Shown here piece by piece: positions 24,035-37,300 of a stretch of DNA of 64,000 nucleotides. Under the pieces are notes generated by a model that saw only the letters and a program-made list of their open reading frames with translations, had not been told where the DNA came from and did no database searches. The stretch covers positions 152,402,917 to 152,466,916 of the forward strand of contig RSEF01000001.1 in assembly GCA_003993805.1 (NCBI GenBank), given 5' to 3'. The first letter of the stretch is position 1; the number at the start of each line of letters is the position of its first letter. The translations under genes were made by a program, and so were the position numbers. The DNA is from Himantopus leucocephalus. Lineage: Eukaryota > Chordata > Aves > Charadriiformes > Recurvirostridae.

Positions 24035-25840
24035 GCCTCTGAAAGAAGAGTTGCCCTCGGATCGCAGGCTCCTTTTGTCGGTGACATTCAGCCCACAGAT
24101 CTAACAATATTTTTCTTTCTACTTTATCATTCTGAAAAAAGAAAATCTTCATCCAATGAACGTTTTATTGAGACATTGCAATCCTACTCTCTTTTACCTG
24201 ACGTCGGTCTCGTACCTTGAGCTTTATATCATCAAAGATGGGCTTAAAACATCCGGGGATGGTATTGAACTATCCGACCTGCATTCATAAAGGTCAGATA
24301 CACATTTTGATTCAGCAGTTATTTTAAACAACAAAGAAATCAATTTTGATATAAGCTAAAAATTGAAAGATTTTGGTTTGTCAGCATTTGAGTCACCGAA
24401 CAATTTTTTTTTTCCCGTTTTCAAAATTAGCCAAAACACTTAATCCTTCTGATAGAACAGGAATAAAGAAATTGCCATTTCCATTCATACATGTTGGGTT
24501 TCTTTAGTGTATTTCTGTATTGTCTATAATGTTTAAGGAAAATTTGAAGTTCTATAAAGGAGTAAAAATTTTGATGCCTTTACTTTGTATTTATGTCTGA
24601 ATTCTAGCAAAGTGAAAGGAGCTATAGATGGAAAATTCATTCTTCATTTTAAAATATAGCATGAAAAGAATATGTACATTGACGATTCACTGTTTAAAGA
24701 AATAAAAATGAGAGGAACACATGCTGATTTTATTTATTTATTTATTTATTACTGAAATTGTGTTTAGCTCTTCTCAGGAACTGGAATTTGACGTAAATTT
24801 TGTTTCTCTTGAAAACTTAGGTCCTTCTCTAGGAGCCTTTAAAGGCACTAATCTAGCAGGCTGTTTTGTTGGTTTTTTTTAAGAGCCATATTATTCATAA
24901 CTTTTGTAAAGGAAAAATTGGCACAAAGTTTTCAGAATAAATGTCTGTGACACTTTGTTCTATCAAATCTATGACACACAACTTTTCAACTTCATACATA
25001 TGCGGAGGTATGGTTGATACTGTTTTGCTAGGAAGGCTGTTTTATCTTTTTCCCTTGTTCCTGATGAACCTTGCTGTGCTAACAAATGTCCTTCTGTAGA
25101 CGAATCTATCAACAAAAACTAACACTTTTCCAGCCTCTCTGCCTTCATTTAGCTAACTGAATCAAAATATTAGCAAATTAATGAAATGCAGATGAAAGCT
25201 GGCAAAACTAGTAGTTTACTGACATAATTCGCAATACAGCCGTTTTAGCTAACTCTTTAAAGCATAGCGGAAATCTGTGTGTTTTTATCTTCATCTTATA
25301 TGTGAAGCATGCTTTTTCTTACTGAAATTCCATGTAGACGGAGGTAAACACGATTTTGTGTTTATTAAATTGTTGAGAGAGAGAGACATCATCTGAAAAA
25401 GTACTCTTTTCATAAAATAAAATACTGTTCTATCAACATTATATTTGACATGGATATATATCAGTTGCTGAGGAGATTACCATAATCTTTATTTTGATCT
25501 TGAAAGTAAGAAATTATAATGCACATCAGTTTAAATATGGAAACATCTTGATGACACACAAACGAACAAGCACATTGGTGGCTACCACTTTCAACTTATG
25601 AATGACAACTTATTTTTAAATTGTTTTTCAAGGACATGATATTTCTTTAAAAATTCTAATTTTCCCATGTTAATAGTTAAAACAGATTGATATATATTTT
25701 GCCAGGTAGACATAAAGTTTTGATTAATGAAATGTTAAAGTGTTTTGTGGTTACCACTTCAGTTGTTTGTTTAACAATGAAAATACACATTTTGCTTCTT
25801 TCTTTTGAAAATTTTCAATAAACACATACTGTGTTTTATC
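24035..25840 (+). other. XG: Probable XG 3' UTR with several poly(A) signals
   Basis: AT-rich sequence after the XG stop. AATAAA hexamers occur at 24462-24467, 24701-24706, 24936-24941 and 25817-25822. The last is followed by a GT/T-rich stretch, as expected at a cleavage site. The true end is unknown, so the boundary is an inference. Confidence 0.45.
24727..24750 (+). repeat. (TTTA)n tract / overlapping AUUUA motifs
   Basis: Six tandem copies of a TTTA unit. In the transcribed sense of XG this gives overlapping AUUUA pentamers, the core of AU-rich mRNA decay elements. It lies between two candidate poly(A) signals. Confidence 0.8.
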
Positions 25841-27538
25841 TAAGATGATCTGAGTTTTGTTTGATTTGTTTGTTACTTTCTGGGACATATGCCAGCTGAT
25901 ACCTTTTATATACAAATTAATCTATGTCCCACTAAGGAAGAGAAAGAAATACTTCAAATTAAAGACTTCAGGGAAAAAAGAAAACCACGTAAGAATCTTT
26001 TATCTTTCAGAAGCAGTGTCCAGAGAAGGATATATGTGCATTATTAACATTTTTGCTTTTGAAATATTATTACAATTTATTTAAATTTGTTCATAGTATT
26101 CTCAAAAGATTTTCTTACTTGTGTTAACATTATTAGCCAAAAAGCAGATTTTATTATGGAGAATCTGAGCAAAAAACATGAACCTGAATTTGTAAACCCC
26201 GCTCACCAAAGTGGTTAACCCTCTGAAACCCTTTGGTCTAATTACATCAACAACCAACCAATATACCGGTGTGCAGGCACTTTTCGGTGTTAATTTCCCT
26301 TTTCACTAGTATGATGATGATTATGATAATAACAATCATAGTTTTATATTATTATTATTAATAATAATTATTATTTTCAGGTAATTGGGGGATTACATCG
26401 GGAAGCTCTAATGTATTTAAATCTGGAGGGGAAGGAAGGAATATAAACTGGCTGTTAGACCACCAGAACTCTAGCTTGTATTATTGGCTCTGACATTTAA
26501 AATCTATTCTATACTGTAAAAAAGTTGCTGGCACACAAGTAAAACAGAAAATCATCCAAATATAGACATTGCTTTTATAACAAGAAAACGCTTTTGTTGA
26601 TTATAAAGTCCCCTAACTGAAATAGATCTGCCAGTAAAATTATCTACAATAGTGATCTTGCTACTCATAAGCATATTGTTTAGTTGACCCATCTGTATAA
26701 GCAGATGATGAACACATATCCTGAGAATTTTGTTTCTGTGCGATACGTAGAGCTTGATTTCCTGCGCAGTTATGTCCTTCCTTCCTTAAACACCTTGCCA
26801 CTACCACAGCAATGACATTGTCCTCTCCGGTGGACCTTTAGGATACCCCCAGCATATGGGAGCACAAACACCGCAGCTTGTAGCGGCAACCCTGACCGCT
26901 TGCAGATTGTTGGAAATAAAGGTTTAAATAGTTGAAGCGGTGCGTGTATTTCCTTCGGTGGCGCGCTGTCTTAAATTGTTGTCCTCTGCCAAGCAGTTAC
27001 TGATGTTCACAGAACAGTTTGATGCCAAAATGCCTCGGCTGAACCAGCCTAAAACCAGCTTGCAGGGCCATTGCGTGGCTGAATGACAGGTAAGGGCGGC
27101 CTCGCTTCCCAGTCACTGGCAAAAACACGCTGTGCGAATGTACGTGCATTCTTATATACGTATCTGTGAAAATATATATAGCACTCTGAATGGCATAGCC
27201 TCCCTGAAGACATTTCTTTCTTTATCTGGGTGCCAAGTTACCAGACTGTGCGTACCCCGTAGGGGTTACGATGGCTCCAGAGCGGTCGAGGGGCAGACCC
27301 CCTCAGCTCAGGGTGACCCCCACCCACCTCGGCTACCCTCCGCCAGCTCCTACTCTAAGAACTTTTTTTTTTTCCCCCAACATCTGCAATCTTCACCACC
27401 AAAGACATCGGCGTTCCCCTCAAAGGGCTGCACCCTACAGAGGGGGTCCCTCTCCGTCCCCGGCGCCCCCCGGGTAGGCTCTGAGGGAGCCTGAGGGGAG
27501 GCTCTCTGCAGGGCACACAGCACCGAGAGCAGCGCGAA
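25841..27538. other. XG-GYG2 spacer
   Basis: No gene is seen. The left part is AT-rich, with a (TTA/AAT)n microsatellite near 26311-26380. The right part becomes richer in GC and CpG as it nears the GYG2 promoter island. Confidence 0.5.
26311..26380. repeat. AT-rich trinucleotide microsatellite, partly self-complementary
   Basis: Runs of gat/tat then tta, followed by taa/aat and again tta. The inverted halves could pair as a hairpin. No gene relation is visible. Confidence 0.75.
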
Positions 27539-27628
27539 GGGGACGGAAGGGGAAGGGGAAGGGGACGGGGAAGGGAAGGGAAGGGAAGGGAAGGGAAAAG
27601 GGAAGGGGAAGGGGAAGAGAGGGAAAGG
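27539..27628 (+). repeat. Purine (GGGAA/GGGGAA)n repeat
   Basis: About 90 bp of G runs of three or four separated by AA, with an occasional ACG. The G-run spacing would allow G-quadruplexes on this strand. It sits just upstream of the GYG2 CpG island. Confidence 0.9.
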
Positions 27629-27629
27629 T

Positions 27630-28380
27630 AGGTGAGCCCCCGGGCCCCGCCATGACGGGACGGCTGCGGGCGGGCGGGGTGCGCGCTGCCGCGCGGCGGC
27701 CAATGGGTCGGGAGGGCCGCGCCGCCACAGGAGGCGCCGCGGTGCTGCCGCCGCCGCGCGTGGGGGGCACCGGTCGGGTCCGGAGCAGCGGGCAGGTGCG
27801 GGGTCGTGTCAGGCGGCGGCTCTCGGGGCTGAGATCCGGGCTCTGCCCTGCCTCCGGGGCAGGGCGCTGCGGGGGCGGCGCGGCGGGGCAGGGGGCGAGA
27901 GGAGGGTGCCCCCCCCCCCGCAGTAAAGGCAGCGCCGGGAATCGGGGGTGGGGGGTGGGTCGGGTCGTGCCCCCCCCCCCATGGTCTCTGCCGCTAATGC
28001 CGTTTCTCTGCTGCTGCGCAGGAGTCCCCGCGAATATAATTCACCTCCCACTGTCTTCAGCAGGAAAGAGGCTAATCCCATTTCGCGATTTACCGCGCCC
28101 GCCGCGGAGCAGGTGAGGCGGCGGCAGAGGTGGGCGCCGCGGGCTGTGCCCCTGCCGCTGCCCGGCTGGCCCCCGCCGGCCGCAGGATGTCCGGTGAGTA
28201 CCGCCGCGCCGCCCGCCGGGCTCTGCCCAAGGGGTTGCCCTGGCCCGTGGCCGCCCGCCGCCGGGGTTGTGTTTGGCCGCCGGTTGGGGCGGCAGGGCTG
28301 AGGGGGCGGCAGGGCTGAGGCGGCCGGCTCCCACCCCCATCCCCGGGGGCTGCTGCCTCCTCGCACCCCGGTGCGGGCGA
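27630..28380 (+). promoter_or_regulatory. GYG2: CpG island promoter of GYG2
   Basis: Very high GC and dense CpG around the first coding exon. A GGGCGGGG Sp1-type box lies at 27672-27679, CGC-rich NRF1-like sequence at 27681-27695 and a CCAAT box at 27700-27704. There is no TATA box at a convincing place. This fits a dispersed housekeeping-type start. The exact start site and any untranslated upstream exon cannot be fixed from sequence. Confidence 0.82.
28187..28193 (+). CDS. GYG2: GYG2 exon 1 (start codon)
   Basis: Only seven coding bases, ATG TCC G, before donor GTGAGT, giving MSV once joined to exon 2. The -3 base is A. A tiny first coding exon inside the CpG island is the only start in phase with exon 2 that I could find. 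Confidence 0.82.
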
Positions 28381-31300
28381 GGGTCTCTCGCCGCTTCGTT
28401 ATCTACAAGAGCGTACTGTAAATAGCAGTCTCAGATTAGGATTTAAACCGTCTGGGCGGTGGGGTGAAAGAGCTAAACTCATTTATGCATTCTGCTTGCA
28501 CGTACAGATGGTCGGCCTAGCCGGGCCTCTGCCCTCTCCCGTGGTGGGTGACGGGCTGGGGGGGCTCCCTCAGCCGGAGGCAGATTCAGAGACACCTGAG
28601 AGAAACCTGTCTGGCGTCCCCTTTGAGCAAAGCAGTAGTCGTTTGTTCGAAGTTATCCGTAAAGCTGTGAGGGACTGGTTTAGGGCACGCTGCACAGGCT
28701 GGCTGCAGGTGCTCTTTTCTTTCTTGAATGTGTCCTCAAAACCGAGGAAAAAAGTTGAGCAGCAGCCCCCCGACCCCGAAGCTGGGTTTGCCAAACCATT
28801 GGAAGGCTGTCACAGACGTATATTCCTCGGGCGTTCGGCCTGGTGGGTCCCGAGTTTGAATTTGTGTGTGTGGCACCTCGCTGCTGGGGTAAGATGCAGA
28901 AAGGGAGTCTGCAGATTAGAAGATTAGAGGATAGTTGAGGCTTTTTTGTGTTTTTTTTTTTCCTTCTTTTTTTCTTGGAAGGGGGGCGGGAGGACTGGAA
29001 ACATCTAACAATGTATCAAGTCCTCTGTGCTGTCTGTGGATTGCTTAAGCAACTATTACTCATTTTTTTCAAACCGGTGTGTTACTATTTTGGGACCTGC
29101 TTTGGGTACTATGCATTATGCTTATTCGCATGTTATAATATTGTTGCATTTGCTTTTTCACAAAGTTCACTTACTGTCTGTTGAATAACAAAATTGGAGG
29201 GTCTTGAAGCAGAATGTAACTGTTCTTAACTGAAAGATATATAGTAAAAGCTACACAAAATGAGAAACGAGGCCGCTTTCTGGAGCCTCCAAGATAACAG
29301 TCATAATCCAGTCTACTAAAATTCAGTATTGTTTTAATAAAGGGTAAGAGAGAATCTGGTTTTGGATCAGGCAGAACTTCGTTAGACCAAGAGAAATATT
29401 GCATTCCATCAAATGTCAATTTGTATTCTGTGATAAAGAAGCCTGTGTAAAAGTGTTGGTTGTGCCATCCTTGTGAGTAATGTAAATGTTTCTACTATTG
29501 GACCCAGACCGAAGAAGCATGGGAATTAAAACTGCTAGCTATCATTTGTTTACTAGGGCAAGAATAATAATTGCTGATGGTGGTCTGACATAGGTTATTA
29601 TCTGACATCATTATTAATTTTATCTGCTTACACCAAAATACTTCTTGACTGTTTTTAAGGTTGTGGGTGGCAGCTGGAGCAGAGCCAAGTGTTCTGTTCC
29701 AAGTGCTTCTGATGCGGTTGTGCTACATCAGAGAAGTGAGAAGGCTGGTGTCTTTATCTTTGCGGTAGTCTAACACATCTTCACTGAGATGTGCTTCTGG
29801 GGGATGATGCATAGAGACCTGTGTGTGGGAGGGCATGTAACAAAACTGTCGTTAGAAAATGTGATGTGAGTTGGGGCTGTGTTATGTCATTGTCGCTTGG
29901 GATTTCAGAAAGGTGATTTGGGCTCAGTGGGCACAAGTCCAGACTGCTGCCTGCCTGTCCTGCAGATTGTGTCTGAAGTAGAAGCGGGGAGGTGACAAAG
30001 AGCAACAGATGGTACCAGAGAGGAATTTAAGAAAGCAATTGTAGAAGGTTGGTTATTATAAACGGCAGTACATACTGGGGACCTAACCAGCCTGTTGGAG
30101 GCTTTTAGCTATTGATTTATCAACTCTTATTTTTATGCATAAGATGTCAATGTGTTGTTTAGAATATGCTTGTAGGAAAGCTGTAGCACATGAGTCTCTG
30201 GTCTCCTATTGCAATTTGGGAGCGGACAACTTGGCAAATTTGAGTTGTTACTCTAGGAATCACAGCTAGAGCACATGTATCCTTTGTCTGTCCATCAGAA
30301 GAAAGCCTGAAATGTGTTTATTAAAAGCTATGTCTAATGGATCATGGAGGAAGAAAGACCCTACTTAAACTTGTCGTGAAGCTGGCAGGTGCATGTGGTT
30401 CATTCAGTGCTTGTTATTATGAGTCACTGCTGATTCTCAGTGGGTACCTGGTGCTTGTTCATTCCCTCTCGCTTTTTTTCTTTGAACATCAAAGCGAGCA
30501 CCACCCTGTCTGCTTGCTGGTGCCGGTTCTAAGTAAGGCTTTTAGCTGCCCTAGAGTTGTTTTTCAGGCCTGTTGAAGAATTCTGCCTCTGGCAGTGGCA
30601 CAGGTACTACTGCTATGCGTAAACTGTGTAAGAAGTTGGTGATCTTGGCTTAAAAAAAAAGCCTGTAACGAGTTTCACATAAAATCATGTGGACTGTGGT
30701 GATTCACGTTACTTTTGCTCTCTTTTCTGTGTTGCTGTCTGTAGCTGCAGAGAGGGCTCTAAAGTGACTCACCAAAGTTACTTACTTGAAAATCCTTGGT
30801 TTGTTCTGAGAAACTTTTGTTAGGTATTAAAACTGAGGAGTCACTGCTGAGGATAATGATTTCTAAATTTGCATCTTCACCTCCTGTGTGGTCATCCAGA
30901 CAAGACAAATAAGCAGATTTATAAATTTATACAACATGGTTTTAATGTTATTCTAATCATACACTTACTTTTCTGATAATTCACTGAGAGTCAATGGTAT
31001 TAGCTATAAGGTTCCACAGCTTGAAAACAATTTGCTTGAAAACTTAATACTGTTCACTCTAGGTGTTTTCCTGTTGTCGTTCAGCACAAAGAATTGGAAG
31101 TTCTGCATAACAGTGCACTTGACACTTAAAAAAGAAAAATCAGTTGCAATGAATTTTAAATACTTACACCTTTGGCTTTCAAATGTAAAAGATCAAATCT
31201 TTTGCAGCTTAAAGTCAGTGAGTGAAACCCTGTGTACATCAGATTTAGCGCAGCATTGTCCTTGATTTCATTTAAATGGGAATTCTCAGGTAAACTATTT

Positions 31301-34300
31301 ACTTTCACAAGTTTATATGAAAATCTGATCCTTAGTTTTCAGTTATAAAAAAACCCCATTTATTTATAGGGACAGAGTTCCGAGGAACATTATAAACGAG
31401 GCAAGTCAAATAACACTTCATCCTTGAAAGCAGGGATTAGATGAAAGAACGAGTAATGGTAAAATCTTTTGATTTTAACCCCACTATGGATCCTTAATGG
31501 ATTAGTGATGCTCCTTTAAAATAGCTAGGACATGCTTCTGGCTTTACACTGGAAATATTTTAATGTTGCATGGCTTCAGTCAATATTTGATTATCTATTT
31601 AATTATCTCTGTAATGATTCACTCTATTATGAAGGTCATAATATGTATCCCATACCTGAGTCTCAAGAGAGACTTACAGGTTTCTTTTCCTTGTGAGGTA
31701 TTAGCAAGAGTTTCTTAGAAGCTATATTTGTTTGGCAGTTTGCTTCCTTGTGGTTCTGACCACAACTTCAGCCCAAGAGGGTACAGGGTGTGAAAGCATA
31801 TGGAAAGGATGTGGTAATTTGCTATACCAACTTGCTGAACTATTTGATGAGTTGCTTCTGTATTTTTAGATGTATTACTTATGTAAAGATTCAGCTTCTC
31901 TAGCTAAAAAAGTTTGCAGAAGCAATAAGAAGATTATGCCTTCAGTTTTGTGGTTGTTATTTAAAACACTCTTTTAAGATTTAAACTCCCACTCATTTCA
32001 GTTTGCTTTTTTTTATTAACCTACCCCCCACGTTCCTCTCAGTAGTTGTTTTATTACCTTTATTTGGCTAAAGATGCCTCTTGCCTAACACAAAAGTGCT
32101 TTTCTTTGCTGACTCTTCACGTCTTTTGAGAACAATTTTATTGCTAAAGTAGCCCTCAGCAGTTTTTTTGTGATTTTTTTTTTTGTCTTTTTTTTTTTTT
32201 TTTGTGTGTGCTTATATTTATTAGTTTAACCTTTTGGAAAATTGCAGTAGGAGCAGTTCACTTGCACAACTGTCCTTTTAAACCACTCCATGTAAGCAAC
32301 TCCTTATTCATTGTTTTCTGGAACACCCATAACTTGCTCGAGCTGTTGTGATAACAGGAGTTTTGAAAGCTCCTTTTTTCATTTGCTTCTTCTGGAAATC
32401 GGGATTAAAAGTGATATTGGAGTTTTGCTTAGCTGAGGGATCTGCAAACTATTTTAAGTTTGGATAGACGATTCAGTTCTTTTGGCCAACTTTAACACTA
32501 CTGGGTGACAGGATTCTCCTGAGGTGCAGCGATCTGTTGCAATGTCAGCAAACATAGGGTGTATGTGATTGATTTGAATTCAGGTCCGTCTGGAGATGAG
32601 TGGGAGGTAGGGCAAAACCTGTGAAGAAGATAGCACACCTGTGGATCTGTGCTTTGCTCTAGATTTGGAGGACACAAAACATGAAAATACTTAGTACCTG
32701 AGAGCTTGTCACTGGCACCAACCATACTTCATTGCATGCCTTGGTGTTAGGTTAGAGGTTTGAACTCGTTCATTTTGGCAGCCTCTGGCTGAGGCAGCCA
32801 TGAGGTCATTTGTTGGGTTCTCTACAACTAGTTCTGTGAGATTCTTTCCTAGTGTCTCTCAGAGAGCCTGGAAACTGTATGACAGGGTGTTTTTGTTGTT
32901 GCTATTTTTTAGTTGTTTTAATTTATTTAACATAATTGCTTGTCCCTTAACATGATGGTGGTTTTAAACAAGTAGTTCAACACAAGTATTTATTAAAGCT
33001 CTGTAGAGCTCAGTGGAATTCTGCTCATCTGTGTGACCTGCTTATCTTGTTCTGGTTAGTTTTGCAGCCTAGAAAGCTGAGGTCTTCCCTCTTAGGATGC
33101 TGTTCACCTTGCTGAATCGTAGGTTCTGGCTCTCCACCCAATAATGGTGGTTCTGTCAGAGGGCAGAGCTGAAGAAGCAGCCCCTGATGATACTGCCACA
33201 GGCCTGGTATCTCTACAAAATAACATTGTCTGCTACTGTGCAGGAGTGTAGCTTGCTTTCTTTTTTATTGTAATTTTTTTCCTGTGTGTTTCTTGACAGT
33301 GAGGAAAACTCCCGATTTTCTTGGAGTTACTTGAGGTGTAGGGATCCTTAGCTTCTGGGCGGGGTACCAATCTCAGTAGCAATTTCTCTGCGTTTGTTCA
33401 GCCAGCACCAGTTACTCCCGTACAAAGAGGACAGAGCAAAGAATATTGCCTGTTGGGTTGATCCAGTGAGGTTATGGAAAGAAGGACCTTTCTGGCTAGT
33501 ACTTAAACTTCCTGGTTTTTCCCTTAGCTTTTGACCCTATATAAACAGGAACATATTGCTTATGGCTTGTATTATACTATGTTAGTTAAATGTAAAATCT
33601 AAATATTTACAGTTTTTTTTTTTATTATGTTTTGGCAATAAAATTGGGGAATTATTTGTTTAAGGCTAGTCAGAAAACTCCATACCTGTTATTATGTAAA
33701 TCAGGCAGACAAAAAAACAACAAAGCTCAGAAACATACATTCTGCAGTCTCATTCACTGGATTTTCTATTCAGTTTTGTCTTGTGAGGGAGTTGGGGAAA
33801 GAAAAGAGCTTATCACAGGAACTGCAGGTTGTTATAAGCCGCAGCCTGTTGGTTAGCTGGAGGAGGGAGATTGTAGGAACCTGCCAAAAGAGCTTATGTT
33901 AAAGCTGTAAAGTGACTCTTCTGAATATTTGCTTACAGTAACGGATCAAGCTTTTGTGACCCTTGCTACCGATGATGTGTACTGTCAAGGCGCTTTGGTT
34001 CTCGGACAGTCCTTGAGGAACCATACGACATCTAGGAAATTAGCAGTACTAATTACACCAGAGGTTTCCAGTGGGATGAGGTAAGGATTCATGTATTTTT
34101 GGAGGTTGATAATGTGGAAGAATAAACAACAGCGTGAAAGATTTTAATAGGCTTCCTGTGGATTTCACAGCATTGTGTCGAGCAGTTCCCACTTGGCCAG
34201 CGATTTCTGAGAGGAGTCCCAAATAACATCCTTGATAAGATCATAAGCCTAATAAGAATTCACTTGCAGAAATAGATCTTGTTGCTGGAAGTTGCCTTAA

Positions 34301-37300
34301 GCTCATAACTGGGAACATAAGCTGAAATTTTGGGGACCAAGGGCTTGGTGTCTTGCTGTTGAGCTGAAATAAAGGCACTACTGTTTTTTTCCCCCAAGTG
34401 TTTCTCTTTTATAAAGAGCAGAGTACATAATCACCTGTGACATCAGAACTCTCCAAAAACCTTAGGGGCTCAGTTTCAGATGTCTAGTCATCTTAAAATA
34501 TTGGTGCACAGCTATCATAATGAGAAATTGATTTATTTTGGCTTCTATTTTTTTTAATCACTTTCCAATTTGGGTTGTGATTCTACAGGCACTATGGAAT
34601 TGCAGGTACAGAAATCTCATTAGATTTGTTGAACTCAAGCCCTGTTATTTGGATGACTGTGTTGCTTGTTAAAAGGAGCATGACATGCTATAGCTACTTA
34701 AACTCTTAGTTCTACTATGACTTAGGAAGTGTGCAAACTCCTGATTTCTGTATGCCATGTGAAAGTATTTGCAATGCATCTGGCTCAAAAAACGTATTTT
34801 CCCATTTTTGCTCTGATTAGATGTACAGAAATCTGTTTTTACAGGTTTTTTGAAGTATGGATTTTGTCAGAACACTGTAACCTTCTTAAGGGAATACTGT
34901 ATATATTTGACATGTGGGTGGATACTACGTCCATCAGTTTTTTCATGCCCACTCAGTGGAGGGAAAAACCTTTGGTATTTTTTTTTTTTTTAATCAAGGA
35001 TAGCATTTTTAAAAAGTACATCACTGAACTATGCTTCTAAAAATCTGTACCTGCTCTTAATTCTTTCCCAGTTAACTCCTCTCCCTTGAAGATCAGTCAA
35101 GCAAAAGCTAATGACTCTGAAATCTAGATAATCAGCACAGGCTTTTCTTTTTCTGTGTTTGTATGACATCCAGGATTTTGTAGTTAATAGTGTAACATAA
35201 ATAAATAAGCTGTGTTTAAAAGACTTTTCTTGTATCGTGAAGGAAGATTACCTACTTTGGTACCACCTGTGAAATTCCCATGAAAGATAGGCATAGAGAA
35301 AAGATGTCTTCCTAAAAGTCTCATTTGAGACAATTTGTAGTGGTGAGCAAGTATATATTGCCTGTTTTAAAAGGTGGAGTTTTGAAACTGTGTTTACTTG
35401 GGCATAATAGATGCAAATGACTGCACTTACAGTGCATGCCACATCCTGTGCACTGCACAGGGAACACAGTATGGTGCTGTTCTTTAGAGTCAAATGGGCA
35501 GGATGAAAGCTGCTTTCATTTTTGTTGGTGCTTCTATAAGACATTAAGCAACTAAAATAAGGATTGGTTTCTCTTCCATACAGCACCTGTCACTTCTGAG
35601 ATGTGCTGGCCCCGTAGTGGAAGAGGCGGTGGTTTATGGCCTGAGAGCTGCCACTTCAGCAGACTGTTTACAAGGACTTTTCACTTCTGACTTCTCATTC
35701 TAACAAATCAATCTAGCCTTTGTTATTGTCATAAAAAATGTTGTGCTGTGTGTCACTGCTTTCATGCCAGAAATGAACTCTCATGAACCTCTCTAAATTC
35801 CCTTCTTTCTCTTCACTGCTTGCTCTGGTAGGTCTGTCCTCCGTAGCGTGTTTGATGAAGTAATTGAAGTGGATGCGCTTGACAGTGCTGACTCAGTCCG
35901 TTTGGCTCTGATGCAGAGGCCAGAACTGGGTGTAACCTTCACTAAGCTTCACTGTTGGACTCTTACTCATTATAGCAAATGTGTCTTCATGGATGCAGAC
36001 ACTTTGGTGAGTAGACTGGGCGCCATGGAAACATTTGTGTATGTCTTAAAGAGCTAGTCTGAGCGTGGGGTACTTGCTGGTCAGGCAGCCTACTGGCCTA
36101 TGAAGTGACCAGATTTGCTGATGGTTACAAGGTTGCAGGAGCTCCAGCTGGCATGTTTTGGCAATGCTCACAGTATTGCTGGCTGCACAGAAATAAATGC
36201 TGTTTTGAGTAGCCTCAGGACTGTCCTCAAAAGGTATCACAAACACGCTCTATGCAAATGGGCTTCTAACAGATATTTAAAATATGTCTCTGACGTATAC
36301 TTTCATTTAGACCTATTCTGGTCAGGAAGGCAGGCCAGTTTTAAAATGGAGGTATGGTATGTTACAATATTTAAAAGGACCTTCTAGAGGGTTTCTGACG
36401 CTCATGAAGTAATTTGACAAGGTTTGTGCTTTTATCAGAAAAAACATGGAGAACCACAGTTAATGGACCTGTTGGAGTGAGTCCAGAGGAGGGCCATTAA
36501 GATGATCAGAGGGCTAGAGCACCTCTCCTGTGAGGACAGGCTGAGAGAGTTAGGGTTGTTCAGCCTGGAGAAGAAAAGGCTCCAGGGAGACCTTACTGCG
36601 GCCTTCCAGAACCTAAAGAGCCTGCAGGAAAGATGGGGAGGGATTCCGTATCAGGGAGTGAAGTCATAGGACGAGGGGTAATGGTTTGAAACTGAAAGAG
36701 TGTATATTTAGATTAGATATTAGGAAGAAATTCTTTACTGTGAGGGTGGTGAGACACTGGAACAGTTTGCCCAGAGAAGCTGTGGATGCTCCATCCTTGT
36801 AAGTGTTCAAGGCCAGGCTGGGTGGGGCTTTGAACAACCTGGTCTAGTGGCAGGTGTCCCTGCCTATGGCAGGGGGGTTGGAACTAGATGATCTTCAAGG
36901 TCCCTTCCAACCCAAACCATTCAGTGATTCTATGTTACTTTATTATATTAAAAATAGACGCCTAGCATAATTTGCATTGCCACTGTTTTTATGATCCGCA
37001 AGCTATATACTTGGCCAAACTAGCAATTTACTTCCTTCGTACTGATTTAGCTACTCATGTTCTAGAAAAACATTTGCTCTAACAATTTTTTTTTTCCTGT
37101 TGTCTGTAAGGTGCTTTGCAATGTTGATGAATTGTTTGATCGAGAAGAGTTTTCAGCAGCTCCTGATTCTGGCTGGCCTGACTGCTTTAATAGTGGTGTA
37201 TTTGTGTTCCGACCTTCTCTCAAAACTTACAACCTACTGCTCCGGTTTGCTGCTGAACATGGCAGCTTTGATGGTAAGGGGCAAGGCATAAGGGGTGAAG

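Noticed and set aside
27350..28366. Several long frames on both strands around the GYG2 start
   Set aside because: CpG-rich DNA has few stop codons. The translations are low-complexity Pro/Arg/Ala/Gly and overlap each other on opposite strands.
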